The notes under the pieces are model-generated. The model worked only from the letters and a program-made list of their open reading frames with translations. It was not told the DNA's origin and made no database searches. 64,000 bases of DNA, from assembly GCA_016717205.1 (NCBI GenBank), contig JADKGC010000006.1:375869-439868 (forward strand), read 5' to 3'. The DNA is from Candidatus Flexifilum breve (lineage in GTDB: Bacteria; Chloroflexota; Anaerolineae; Aggregatilineales; Phototrophicaceae). The position numbers and the translations under genes were made by a program. This document shows positions 9,638 to 18,842 of this stretch, in pieces (position 1 is the stretch's first letter; every line of letters starts with the position of its first letter).

Positions 9638-12502
9638 GTGACTCAACCCATCCTACTGCCTCAGGAGATGGATTTTCTGTATCAAGCCTCGCAGCAGCTC
9701 ATCATTGCCTCAACACCCTCAGAAATCCTGGAAGCTGTCAGCGGCTATGCCCGCGCCCAAGGTGCCATCGTCGGCTCGTTGGGGTATTTTGAGAATTTCC
9801 AGCCCGAATGGCTCGTAATCGTCGCCGAGTGGAAGCTCGATGCGGGTACGACCACCTTGATTGGCGAACGTCTCCGAGTGACGGATCGACGCTTGCTGCA
9901 AAAGAGCTTCGCCGAGCCGACCACGCCGCTGTTCGTCGAAGACCTGCTGAATTCGGAGCTGGTTGGCCCCGAAACACTGCTGTTGGTGGAACAGTTTGGT
10001 ATTCGGGCGGTGGCGATACTGCCCCTATATGCCAATAGTCGCTGGATCGCCAATATCAGCTTCAGTTGGGGTGAACCGCATCACTTCGGTGACCATGACC
10101 TGCGCCTGTTCAGTGCGCTCCAGCAGTACGCCGCGTCGGCGGTCGCCACCATTCGCCTGTTCAAACAAACGCTGGATCGCGCCGTCGAATTGGAAATAGC
10201 CAAGCGCGAGATCGAGATCCTCTTTGACTTCTCCAGTCAACTGCTGGTGTCCGCCACGCCGCAGGAGGTGCTCGAAGCGGTCAGCGGCTATGTGCGCGAT
10301 AACGGCGCGGCGAGCGGGCATCTGTTCTACGTCGATGAACTGGACAGCAGTTGGCTCGAACTGGTGGCTGAGTGGTCGTTGATCGAGTCGCAGGTGATGG
10401 GAATCGGCTGGCAGCTCTCCGTGCCGGATCGTAGTTTGCCGGAACGGTGGCTATCGCATCCTGAGCAGCCCACGCTGATCGCCGATGTCATGAGTTCCGA
10501 GCGGGCGAACAGCGCCAGTCGGGCGCTGCTGGCGCGTTTCGGGGTGCGCGCGTTTGTGGCGCTCCCCTTGATCAGCAAAGGGCGCTGGATTGGCGTCATC
10601 TACTTCCTGTGGGACAGCCCGCACGAGTTCGACGCCCGCGACGAGCGCATTCTGACCGCACTGCAGCGCCAGACCGCGCCTGTGATCGACTCGCTGCGTC
10701 TACTGGATCAGACGCGGCGGCGCGCGCTCGAGCTGGAGCAGACGAATCAGGAACTGAATCTGCTGTATCGCGCCAGCGAGGTGATCAACAAAGCCAACAG
10801 CTACGCCGAGATCGTCGAAGCGGTCGCGTATTTTGACCCCGAAGCCGATGTGGTCACGCTCATGCTGTGGGAAAATCTCGACTGGGAAGCGGCGGACTTT
10901 CTGGAAGTCGTGGTCGTCTTTGACCGCACCGGGACCGGGGTGCTGCAATCTGGGGCGCGGTTGCCAAAAACGGATTTTCCCATCGCCCGGCACATGTTTG
11001 GTCAGCGGGTGTGGCTGTTCGAGGACGCTCACACCGATCCCCGCGTCGATGCGGTCACCGCCGCTAATTGGGGGCAGCTCAATATCCGCGCGTTTATGGG
11101 GCCAGCGTTGTACATTGGCGAATGCTGGCTGGGCGGCATCACGTTCCACAGCTCGCGTCCGCGCCACTACTCGCAGCGCGAAATCCGCCTGTTCGCCGCG
11201 ATAGGCGATCTGGTCGTGGCCGCGGTGGAGCGCGTGCGCTTGCAGCAGGAAACGGAAGCAGCACGCCAGCAGGCGGAAGCATTGGCGCGCATCAACAGTG
11301 ATCTGCTGGAGCAGACTCAACGCCGCGCCGCCGAACTGGAAGCGGCTAATCAGGAGATCGACCTGCTGTATCACATCGGCCAGACGATCAATTCCGCCAA
11401 TACCTATACTGAACTGGTGCACGCCATGCTGGGCATTATCAGCGGCGCCATCATGGTCGGGTTGTACTTCTGGGAGGGGTGGGATTACGAGCGCGCCGCT
11501 CATGTCGAGCTTGTCGCTGGGACGGGGGAACTTGCCGTCTTGATCGGACAGAAAATTCCGCGCGAGGCGCTCGCCTACACCGGAAAATTGGCGCACGACT
11601 CCATGATTGTCATCGAAGATGTTGCCCGCGATGATCGTCTTGATGCGGCCACTGTTGCCCGGTATCTGGACCGCGGGCTGCAGGCGGTGATCAGCATCCG
11701 GCTCTATGTGCATGGTCGTTGGATTGGCGCCTTGACCTTTCAGAGCAGCGTGCCGCGATCCTTTTCTCTGCAGGAGCGCCGCCTTGTGTCCGGCGTTGGC
11801 GACTACATTCGCGGCGCGGTGGAGCGTATTCGCCTGCAGCAAGAGACGGAGGCCGCGAGGCAGGCGGCAGAACGGTTTGCGGCGCAGGCGCAGCAGTTGG
11901 CGGCGCTGGAAGAGCGCAATCGACTCGCCCGCGAACTCCATGACTCCGTGTCGCAGGTGCTGTACAGCATCAGCCTGTGGGGGCATTCCGCGCGCGCCTT
12001 TATCAAGAGCGATCCCTCACGTATTGGTGAATCGGTGAGCTACATCCTCTCGCTGGCCGAAGTGGGCCTCGCGGAAATGCGCACGTTGATCTTTGAACTG
12101 CGCCCGGAGTCGTTTGAAGAGGAAGGTTTAATCAGCGCGCTGACCAAACAGGCCGATGCGCTGCGAGCGCGCCACGGGATTCACATCACCACGGAGTTTT
12201 GTGCCGAACCGCCGTTGGCGCTGGCCACCAAATCTGACCTTTATCGCATCGCCCGGGAAGCGCTGCACAATGCCATTAAGCATGCGCAGCCGAGTCACAT
12301 CCAGCTCTCGCTCGTTGAAAACGCTTCGGGCTATCGCCTGGAGATCCGCGACGACGGCTTGGGTTTTGACACCGGGCAGTCGTTCCCCGGGCATCTCGGG
12401 CTGAAGTCGATGCGCGAGCGGACGACCGCCCTCAACGGGACGCTGTCGATTGAAAGCGCAGTTGGCGCGGGGACTTGCATCACGCTCACCATTCAGCTCT
12501 AG
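9638..12502 (+). CDS. multi-GAF sensor histidine kinase, NarX/LiaS type
   Basis: A 954-residue kinase without membrane segments, so it is probably a soluble cytoplasmic sensor. Four GAF-like modules occupy about residues 15-165, 190-345, 375-535 and 575-720. They are joined by related coiled linkers (ELEIAKREIEILFDF, ELEQTNQELNLLYRA, ELEAANQEIDLLYHI), which points to internal duplication. A HisKA_3 dimerisation domain follows with the phosphoacceptor near residue 768 (ARELHDSVSQVLY), then an HATPase domain at about 855-954 (DDGLGFD). The GTG at 9638 follows a GGGAG ribosome-binding site. Module ligands cannot be predicted. Cotranscribed with the regulator at 8972. Confidence 0.92.
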   Translation: MTQPILLPQEMDFLYQASQQLIIASTPSEILEAVSGYARAQGAIVGSLGYFENFQPEWLVIVAEWKLDAGTTTLIGERLRVTDRRLLQKSFAEPTTPLFVEDLLNSELVGPETLLLVEQFGIRAVAILPLYANSRWIANISFSWGEPHHFGDHDLRLFSALQQYAASAVATIRLFKQTLDRAVELEIAKREIEILFDFSSQLLVSATPQEVLEAVSGYVRDNGAASGHLFYVDELDSSWLELVAEWSLIESQVMGIGWQLSVPDRSLPERWLSHPEQPTLIADVMSSERANSASRALLARFGVRAFVALPLISKGRWIGVIYFLWDSPHEFDARDERILTALQRQTAPVIDSLRLLDQTRRRALELEQTNQELNLLYRASEVINKANSYAEIVEAVAYFDPEADVVTLMLWENLDWEAADFLEVVVVFDRTGTGVLQSGARLPKTDFPIARHMFGQRVWLFEDAHTDPRVDAVTAANWGQLNIRAFMGPALYIGECWLGGITFHSSRPRHYSQREIRLFAAIGDLVVAAVERVRLQQETEAARQQAEALARINSDLLEQTQRRAAELEAANQEIDLLYHIGQTINSANTYTELVHAMLGIISGAIMVGLYFWEGWDYERAAHVELVAGTGELAVLIGQKIPREALAYTGKLAHDSMIVIEDVARDDRLDAATVARYLDRGLQAVISIRLYVHGRWIGALTFQSSVPRSFSLQERRLVSGVGDYIRGAVERIRLQQETEAARQAAERFAAQAQQLAALEERNRLARELHDSVSQVLYSISLWGHSARAFIKSDPSRIGESVSYILSLAEVGLAEMRTLIFELRPESFEEEGLISALTKQADALRARHGIHITTEFCAEPPLALATKSDLYRIAREALHNAIKHAQPSHIQLSLVENASGYRLEIRDDGLGFDTGQSFPGHLGLKSMRERTTALNGTLSIESAVGAGTCITLTIQL

Positions 12503-12598
12503 CCTCCGCAGATCACGGTGGGAACTTTTCACCCATTGGGTACGTCCTACAAGTCGAGTAACACGCTAGGATTGTCTAGCTGAAAGGGTTAAACAGGT

Positions 12599-13477
12599 AT
12601 GTCTAGCTTGCGCAGTTTTTCGATCTTCGCCGTCCTGCTGACGCTGGTCACAGCGCTCGCCGCACCGGTCGCGGCCCAAGACGGAGAGATCGCCGTTACG
12701 CTGGAGCGTGGGGTGTGCTTTGGCACGTGCCCGGAGTACAGCATCACGATTTACACGGACGGCACGGTCGTCTACAAGGGCGAGCGCTTTGTCGCCGCCG
12801 AAGGCACACGGACGCTCACGCTCGAACCGGAAGTGGTCGAGAAGCTGGTCGCAGAGATCACTGCCCTCGGCTATTTTGAGTGGGCTGACGAGTATACGGA
12901 AATGACCGTCACCGATCTGCCGACTATCATCACCTCGGTCACGCGCAATGGCGAAACCAAGCAGATCACCCGCTATGCCGGGGATAGTTCAGCCCCTCTG
13001 GCGCTGCCCTATATTGAAGCATGGATTGATATCGTCACCACCAGCGCGCAGTGGACTGGCGTCGCGCCGCAGTTCGCGACACTGTCAGGCTTCAATACGC
13101 CTGTCATGACGCTCGAGCGTACGGCGTGCTTCGGTACCTGCCCGGTGTATGGCGTGGCGGTCTTTGCGGATGGCACCGTGGTCTATCTGGGGATGGATCA
13201 TGTTGACCAGCCGGGTGTTCGCGTCGCTCAGGTTGAGCCGGATCAGGTTGAATTCCTCGCCATGCACACCGCGAATTCGGGCTACTTCGGTTGGCAGGAT
13301 GAGTATCTCAACCAACTCATGACCGATCAATCGTATGTGTACACGTCCTTGACCTGGGATGATCAGTTCAAGGCGATCAACCGTTACGACGGTGACCCGA
13401 ATGCGCCGGTCGGGTTGGTGTGGTTTGAGGAGGCGATTGATCGTCTCGCCAACGTGGAGCAGTGGGTCGCGGGCTAA
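12599..13477 (+). CDS. secreted protein with two DUF6438 domains
   Basis: A 292-residue exported protein with a signal peptide ending PVAAQD at about residue 29. The rest is a tandem duplication. Each half begins with the DUF6438 hallmark, CFGTCPEYSITIYTDGTVVY near 39 and CFGTCPVYGVAVFADGTVVY near 177, followed by a second conserved block (ALGYFEWADEY and NSGYFGWQDEY). Each repeat has a close cysteine pair (CFGTC), likely disulfide-bonded outside the cell. Function of the family is unknown. The gene is monocistronic, with a strong terminator downstream. Confidence 0.85.
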   Translation: MSSLRSFSIFAVLLTLVTALAAPVAAQDGEIAVTLERGVCFGTCPEYSITIYTDGTVVYKGERFVAAEGTRTLTLEPEVVEKLVAEITALGYFEWADEYTEMTVTDLPTIITSVTRNGETKQITRYAGDSSAPLALPYIEAWIDIVTTSAQWTGVAPQFATLSGFNTPVMTLERTACFGTCPVYGVAVFADGTVVYLGMDHVDQPGVRVAQVEPDQVEFLAMHTANSGYFGWQDEYLNQLMTDQSYVYTSLTWDDQFKAINRYDGDPNAPVGLVWFEEAIDRLANVEQWVAG

Positions 13478-13507
13478 AGCGTGGCGTTCACCGCTGATGT
13501 TGGTAGC

Positions 13508-13543
13508 AAACGAGCCTCTCCCAACCGGAGAGGCTCGTTTGTT
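13508..13543 (+). terminator. rho-independent terminator after the DUF6438 gene
   Basis: A perfect 14-bp stem: AAACGAGCCTCTCC (13508-13521) with GGAGAGGCTCGTTT (13527-13540), loop CAACC, then further T residues. It sits about 30 bases after the stop at 13477 and separates this gene from the ABC operon. Confidence 0.85.
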
Positions 13544-13664
13544 AGGACGCCGTTTGTCAATGTTGACGAATTGCTTGCATAGGCGGTAACAAGGTGATAG
13601 AGTGAAATCGTGGTACAGTGTGGACTATACCACGTATAGACTATTCTTGGTTGGAGAAAATCGC

Positions 13665-15431
13665 ATGAAACGTTTGCTTTTCGTGATCGCGCTGCTGATT
13701 TTCGCGCTCAGTCTCGTCGTTGCGCCCGCGGCCGCCCAAGACGCCCCCACGGGTACTTGGCTGGGGACGTGGCCCTATGTGGCTCCGGGAACTCATCACC
13801 TCAACAGTTATGCCAGCGGTGGTCTGAATGACAACCTCGGCGTCGTGTACCGTTCATACGTTGAACTGCCGCCCGCGTTCTACATGTGGGCGACCAATGA
13901 ATATATGCCGCTGCTCGCGGAATCGTGGGGTTTCGTGGACGACAACACCGCCTACGAATACACCATCAAGGAAGGCGCGCTGTGGAGTGATGGCAGCCCG
14001 GTGACGTCGCAGGACGTGATCGATACCTTCACGCTCGGCCACATCCTCAACTGGACGCAGTGGAACTCGCTGACCAGCGTCGAAGCGGTCGACGAACGCA
14101 CCGTGCGTTTCAACTTCACCGAGGGCGGCGCGTCACTGAACATGGAACGCCTGATCCTCAAGGAATACGTCACCGCCAGCGCCAACTACGGCGAACTTGC
14201 GGCGCAGGCCCGCGAAGTCATCGACTCCGGCGCAGCGTCGGACAGCGCGGAATGGCAGGCGGTTGGTACGGCTCTAGCCGAATTCCGCCCCGAAACCCTG
14301 ATCGCCAGCGGTCCGTACACCTACGCGCTGTCGGATGTGGGCGAAGCGTTCATGACGCTGCACTGGCAGCCGAACAGCGTGTTCTCTGACTCAGTTCAGT
14401 TTGGTGACATCAAGTTGTGGGCGGGCGAAACCGAAGCCAGCACGCCGCTGGTTCTGAGCGGTGATGTGGCGCATGCGACGAACGTGTTCCCTCCGGCGAC
14501 CATGCAGGCGTTCGCGGATGCGGGCATCAATCTGGTGAGCATGCCGCTCGGCTACGGCCCGGTGCTGCTGTTCAATCTGACCGTTGCGCCGTTCGACAAC
14601 GTGCTCGTCCGTCAGGCGATGGCGTACGCCATCAACCGCGAACAGAACGCCCTGCTGACCAACGGCTTGGGCGCCACCGGTACGGTCTATATGGCGGGCA
14701 TCCTCGATGGGCAAGCAGAGACTCTGCTCTCGCAGGAAACGCTGGACTCGCTGAATCGCTATGAATACAACCTCGAGATGGCGGCCAGCCTGATGGAACA
14801 GGCCGGTTACACTCTCAACGCCGACGGCAAGTGGGCGGATGCTTCCGGCGCGACGATCAGCGTCGAATACACCTTCCCGGCGGACTTCGCCGACTTCAGC
14901 GCGGCGGCGCGTGATGCGACGGCGCAGTTGAACGACTTCGGCTTCGACATCAGCGAACGCGCCCTGCCGTGGCAGGAATCGCGCGATGCGGTGCGCGCCG
15001 GCGACTTCCAACTGTCCGTGTGGAGCTGGGGCGCGGCCTCGCCGTTCGCCTACGGTCACTTCAACAACCCGCTGCGCCGCTGGACGAGCGCCACGCTGCC
15101 CGCCGATCAACCCGGTATCGGCATCGACCTCTCGGCGATGGAAGTTAACGGTGAGACGATTGACCTCAACAGCATGATCCTCCATGTGAGCGATGGTCTG
15201 GATGCGGCCGAGCAGATGGCCAACGCCGACACCCTGGCGAAGCTCATCAACGAGAATATGTGGTACATTCCGCTGAATATGGAACTGAGCGTTCAACCGA
15301 TGAACACCACCTACATCAGTGGTCTGCCGGATCAGAGCGATCCCATCTGGCAAAACCCGAGTGGTGTGGACATTGGCACGATCTGGTTGGTTCTCAACGG
15401 TACGCTGGCCCCGACGGAGGCAGCGCAGTAA
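13665..15431 (+). CDS. family 5 peptide-type ABC transporter substrate-binding protein
   Basis: A 588-residue extracytoplasmic binding protein (SBP_bac_5). The signal peptide MKRLLFVIALLIFALSLVV...AAAQD ends near residue 25. The mature part has family features such as LAESWGFVDDNTAYEYTIKEGALWSDGSPVTSQDV, the bacterial family 5 signature region. The ATG at 13665 has TTGGAGAA eight bases upstream, and the in-frame residues before it are untranslated leader. It delivers oligopeptides or, given the downstream murein genes, perhaps muropeptides to the permeases encoded next. Confidence 0.93.
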   Translation: MKRLLFVIALLIFALSLVVAPAAAQDAPTGTWLGTWPYVAPGTHHLNSYASGGLNDNLGVVYRSYVELPPAFYMWATNEYMPLLAESWGFVDDNTAYEYTIKEGALWSDGSPVTSQDVIDTFTLGHILNWTQWNSLTSVEAVDERTVRFNFTEGGASLNMERLILKEYVTASANYGELAAQAREVIDSGAASDSAEWQAVGTALAEFRPETLIASGPYTYALSDVGEAFMTLHWQPNSVFSDSVQFGDIKLWAGETEASTPLVLSGDVAHATNVFPPATMQAFADAGINLVSMPLGYGPVLLFNLTVAPFDNVLVRQAMAYAINREQNALLTNGLGATGTVYMAGILDGQAETLLSQETLDSLNRYEYNLEMAASLMEQAGYTLNADGKWADASGATISVEYTFPADFADFSAAARDATAQLNDFGFDISERALPWQESRDAVRAGDFQLSVWSWGAASPFAYGHFNNPLRRWTSATLPADQPGIGIDLSAMEVNGETIDLNSMILHVSDGLDAAEQMANADTLAKLINENMWYIPLNMELSVQPMNTTYISGLPDQSDPIWQNPSGVDIGTIWLVLNGTLAPTEAAQ

Positions 15432-15440
15432 GTTAGTTTG

Positions 15441-15503
15441 CCCCGCGCCCCGTACAACGGGACGCGGGGTTGTTCGTCGGGGCGCAGTTTGCTGTGCCCC
15501 GAC
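15441..15503 (+). promoter_or_regulatory. two hairpins between binding protein and permease genes
   Basis: Hairpin 1: CCCCGCGCCCCG (15441-15452) with CGGGACGCGGGG (15458-15469), one mismatch, then TTGTT. Hairpin 2: GTCGGGGC (15476-15483) with GCCCCGAC (15496-15503). They lie between the substrate-binding protein and the membrane subunits. Such hairpins commonly cause partial termination or stabilise the upstream mRNA so the binding protein is made in excess; that role is inferred. Confidence 0.55.
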
Positions 15504-15540
15504 CGCCTCTCCGAAGTTAGTCTTCTTAAGGGACTCCGAT

Positions 15541-16641
15541 TTGGCTTCCATTTCTGTACCGCCGACCACGTCCGCCGCTCCTGACATGCGTACCCAACTC
15601 ACGTTTTTGCAACGCGCGCGCCGCGTGACGCAAAACTACTGGCTGCGTGTCATCTTGCAGGGGCTGGTCACGATCTGGGCGGTGACGACCTTCACGTTTT
15701 TCCTCATTCGCTTGATGCCGGGGAACCCGATCGATATCAAGATCGAAGAACTCATGCGGCGCAACACCATGACCTATGATGAAGCTTACCGCGCCGTCGC
15801 GACGATGTTCAGTTTCGACCCGGATCGCCCGGTTCTTTTACAGTATGCTGATTTCGTCGGCGGGCTGGTGCGCGGCGATCTCGGCGATTCACTGACGCGG
15901 GTGGGCGTGCCCGTTACCGACATCATCTTGTACTACCTCCCGTGGACGCTGTTCTGCGTCGGCACAGCGCTGATTGTGAGTTTCGCGCTCGGCATGCTGA
16001 TGGGCTTGGCGATGGGGTACTGGCGTGGTAGTTGGTTCGACAACCTGATCACAACCTTCGCCTCGACGGTATCCGGCATTCCCGACTACATCATCGCGCT
16101 GCTCATCATCCTGATCTTTGGGGTGCAGTTGCAGTGGTTCCGCGTTGGCGCATCGCGTGGCGGTGTCGATCCGAGCATTACGCCGGGCTTCACGCTGGAA
16201 TATATCGGCAGCATCCTGCAATATGCCTTCCTCCCCGTGCTGGTGTACGTGTTGTCGTCCGTTGGCACATGGACGCTCTCCATGAAGAGCAGCACGATCA
16301 GCACGTTGGGCGAAGATTACATTGCCGTGGCGAAGGCGCGCGGTCTCCCGGAAAGCCGAGTTCTGACGAGCTATATCGGACGCAATGCGATGCTTCCCCT
16401 GGTGACGCGCTTGGCGATCAGCGTCGGGTTTATGATCGGCGGCAGTATTATCATCGAAGATATGTTTCAGTACCCCGGCTTGGGGCGAAACCTGTTCCTC
16501 GCGATCTCCGGGCGCGATTATACGGTGATGCAGGGTATCTTCCTCGTCATCACCTGCGCGGTGGTGTTCTCCAACATCCTCGCCGATTTCGTCATCGGCT
16601 GGCTCGATCCGCGCGTGCGCGTGGCGAAGAAGGCGGATTAG
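15541..16641 (+). CDS. ABC transporter permease, DppB type
   Basis: Membrane subunit of a peptide-type importer, 366 residues from a TTG at 15541 that has AGGGA eight bases upstream. The ATG at 15586 (MRTQLTFLQR) is the alternative. It has six membrane helices and the DppB/OppB N-terminal pattern (ILQGLVTIWAVTTFTFFLIRLMPGNP). The BPD_transp_1 EAA loop region contains EDYIAVAKARGLPESRVLTSYIGRNAMLP, which contacts the ATPases. It forms a heterodimer with the next gene product. Confidence 0.92.
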   Translation: MASISVPPTTSAAPDMRTQLTFLQRARRVTQNYWLRVILQGLVTIWAVTTFTFFLIRLMPGNPIDIKIEELMRRNTMTYDEAYRAVATMFSFDPDRPVLLQYADFVGGLVRGDLGDSLTRVGVPVTDIILYYLPWTLFCVGTALIVSFALGMLMGLAMGYWRGSWFDNLITTFASTVSGIPDYIIALLIILIFGVQLQWFRVGASRGGVDPSITPGFTLEYIGSILQYAFLPVLVYVLSSVGTWTLSMKSSTISTLGEDYIAVAKARGLPESRVLTSYIGRNAMLPLVTRLAISVGFMIGGSIIIEDMFQYPGLGRNLFLAISGRDYTVMQGIFLVITCAVVFSNILADFVIGWLDPRVRVAKKAD

Positions 16642-16643
16642 CC

Positions 16644-17825
16644 ATGATCGAAACGGTTGCTACGCCGCAGGGATTGATCATTGGCCTCGTGTGCGGGTTG
16701 GTGCCGCTGGCCGCGGGCGCGCGCTACCGTCAATGGCGCGCCGGGATTCTCGGCTTTGTCGCGTGTGCCCTGAGCGGCTTTGGCTGCGGCATCCTCGGCG
16801 GCCTGCCGATGATTGTGCTGAGTTACGCGGTCGTGCTGAGTTATGCGCATGTGAACCGGCAGGATCCGTTCACCTCGCGGGCGGCACTCTCCGACATCAC
16901 GTTTGAAGAAACGCGCCTCGAAAGTGTTCAGCGGCGCTTGGCGGGCTTGGGGCGCGGGATTCGTTCGTTCCTCGTCGCTTTGACGCGCAACCGCGCGGGC
17001 TTCCTCGGCTTCTGCGGGATTATGTTTTTCCTGCTCGTGTCGACCTTCGGACCTTTGTTCATCGAGTATGACGGCGCGACCCATACCGACCGCCGCCAGC
17101 CGGGCGCGCTGGCACTGGTCGCGCCGCCGAGCTACGAGTTTCCGCTCGGGCTGGACTGGAAAGGGCGCGATGTGCTGTCGCACATGGTGTGGGGCGGGCA
17201 GCGCCTGATCTTCACGTCGATTGAAGCGGGCTTGCTCGCGACAGCCATCGCGGTCATCCTCGGGGCGGCGGCGGGCTTGCTCGGCGGGGTCGTCGATCAG
17301 GTCTTGGGGACGATTGCCAACTTCATCCTGACGATTCCTGCCTTCCCCTTGCTCATTGTGCTGGCGGCGCTCATCAATTTTGACAGCGATTTTATGCTGG
17401 CGGTGATATTCGCCGTGCTCAACTGGCCAACGCTGATGCGAGCAGTGCGTGCTCAGGTGTTGAGTCTGCGCGAGCGGGATTATGTGCAGGCGGCATTTGC
17501 GCTCGATCTCGGGCTGTGGCACATCATCACGCGGGAAGTCTTCCCGAACATGGTCAGCTATGTCGCCGTGAACCTGATCTTCACGATCCGCGTCGCCATG
17601 TACTCGATTGTAGGGTTGGTGTTCCTCGGTCTGGTGCCGCTGCGTGAACCGGACTGGGCGGTGATGATCTTCACCGGGCGGCAGCAGGGCGTGTTGTTCC
17701 TGCCGCAGGCGGCGGGCATGCTGCTCTCGCCGATCATCGCGATTGCGCTGTTCCAATTGTCGCTGGTGCTGTTCACTCGCTCCCTCGAAGAAGTCTTCAA
17801 TCCGCGTCTGCGCACGGGGCTGTAA
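16644..17825 (+). CDS. ABC transporter permease, DppC type, with N-terminal extension
   Basis: Second permease of the peptide importer, 393 residues, starting two bases after the DppB-type stop. The C-terminal BPD_transp_1 domain has the EAA loop RERDYVQAAFALDLGLWHIITREVFPN. It differs from usual DppC in having about 90 extra N-terminal residues with two or three hydrophobic helices (LIIGLVCGLVPLAAG, GILGFVACALSG, MIVLSYAVVLSYA) before the normal start of the family. It also has a long periplasmic loop after the first permease helix. The role of the extension is unknown. Confidence 0.9.
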   Translation: MIETVATPQGLIIGLVCGLVPLAAGARYRQWRAGILGFVACALSGFGCGILGGLPMIVLSYAVVLSYAHVNRQDPFTSRAALSDITFEETRLESVQRRLAGLGRGIRSFLVALTRNRAGFLGFCGIMFFLLVSTFGPLFIEYDGATHTDRRQPGALALVAPPSYEFPLGLDWKGRDVLSHMVWGGQRLIFTSIEAGLLATAIAVILGAAAGLLGGVVDQVLGTIANFILTIPAFPLLIVLAALINFDSDFMLAVIFAVLNWPTLMRAVRAQVLSLRERDYVQAAFALDLGLWHIITREVFPNMVSYVAVNLIFTIRVAMYSIVGLVFLGLVPLREPDWAVMIFTGRQQGVLFLPQAAGMLLSPIIAIALFQLSLVLFTRSLEEVFNPRLRTGL

Positions 17826-18842
17826 ATGAGCGTTGTCCTTGATGTTCAAGACCTATCCATCAGCTATTTAGCGCAGCGCGGACGTGTGCGCGCCGTCAGT
17901 CACGTCTCCTTTCAACTGCACGAAGGCGAAACCCTCGCCTTGATCGGGGAGAGCGGCTGCGGTAAGTCGACGCTCAACCTCGGCCTGATTCGCCAGCTCC
18001 CCAAAACGGCCAGCATCGACAGCGGGCGCGTGAACTATACGTACCGGGACGGCAAGCAGATCGATGTGCTGAAGTTGAGCGACCGCCAGATGCGCCGCTA
18101 CCTGTGGACAGAATGTTCGATGGTGTTTCAGGGCGCGCTCAATTCGCTCAACCCGGTGATTCGTATCCGCGATATGGTGAGTGATACGGCGGCGGCGCAC
18201 GGTATGAGCGGGTCGGAAGCGCGTAAGCGGGCGCTCAAGCTGTTTGAGCAGGTGCGGCTCGACCCGGCGCGCGTCTACAACGCGTATCCGCACGAATTGA
18301 GCGGCGGTATGCGCCAGCGTGTGCTGCTCGCCCTGAGTCTCTTGCTGCGCCCACAAATTGTGATTATGGATGAGCCGACCACGGCGGTCGATATTCTCAC
18401 GCAGCGGTCGATCCTCGAAGTGTTGAAGGTGCTGCGCGCCGAACTTAACTTCAGCGTGATCTTCATCAGTCACGATCTCGCGGTGGCGGCGGAAATTGCC
18501 GATACAGTTGCGACGATGTACGCGGGCGAAATCGTGGAAATCGGCGGGGTGAACGATGTGTTCTACCGGTCGCGCCATGCCTACACGCTGAGTTTGCTCA
18601 ATGCCGCGCCGCGTTTGAGCGCGAAAACCGAAGCACTCTCCAGCATTCCCGGCAGCCCGCCCGATTTGATCGAACCGCCCCGCGGCTGCAAGTTTCATCC
18701 GCGCTGCGCCTTTGCAACTGATCGCTGCCAGGTCGATGTGCCGCCGCTGGTCGATTACGGAGCAGATCAATGGGCGGCGTGCCATGAAGCGGAACAGGTG
18801 ATCGTGGCGGCAGAAGCGACGCGGAAGGTGGATACGCTGTGA
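17826..18842 (+). CDS. peptide ABC transporter ATP-binding protein, DppD type
   Basis: A 338-residue cytoplasmic ATPase. Walker A GESGCGKST is at 41-49, signature LSGGMRQRV near 158, Walker B IVIMDEPTTAVD just after. The C-terminal oligopeptide-transporter domain has the CX-rich zinc or Fe-S-like motif GCKFHPRCAFATDRC found in Dpp/Opp ATPases. The ATG immediately follows the permease stop. It pairs with the DppF-type subunit. Confidence 0.94.
   Translation: MSVVLDVQDLSISYLAQRGRVRAVSHVSFQLHEGETLALIGESGCGKSTLNLGLIRQLPKTASIDSGRVNYTYRDGKQIDVLKLSDRQMRRYLWTECSMVFQGALNSLNPVIRIRDMVSDTAAAHGMSGSEARKRALKLFEQVRLDPARVYNAYPHELSGGMRQRVLLALSLLLRPQIVIMDEPTTAVDILTQRSILEVLKVLRAELNFSVIFISHDLAVAAEIADTVATMYAGEIVEIGGVNDVFYRSRHAYTLSLLNAAPRLSAKTEALSSIPGSPPDLIEPPRGCKFHPRCAFATDRCQVDVPPLVDYGADQWAACHEAEQVIVAAEATRKVDTL

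Noticed and set aside
10700..11986. Long open frame of 428 codons antisense to the multi-GAF kinase
   Set aside because: Its residues have no domain pattern, it mirrors a well-supported kinase gene, and long antisense frames are expected in GC-rich coding DNA.
14391..15602. 403-codon antisense frame over the binding protein gene
   Set aside because: The composition is rich in Arg, His, Gln and Val without a recognisable fold; the plus-strand gene has a signal peptide and family motifs.
16638..17849. 403-codon antisense frame over the DppC-type permease
   Set aside because: Shadow of a membrane protein gene; almost entirely polar and charged residues.
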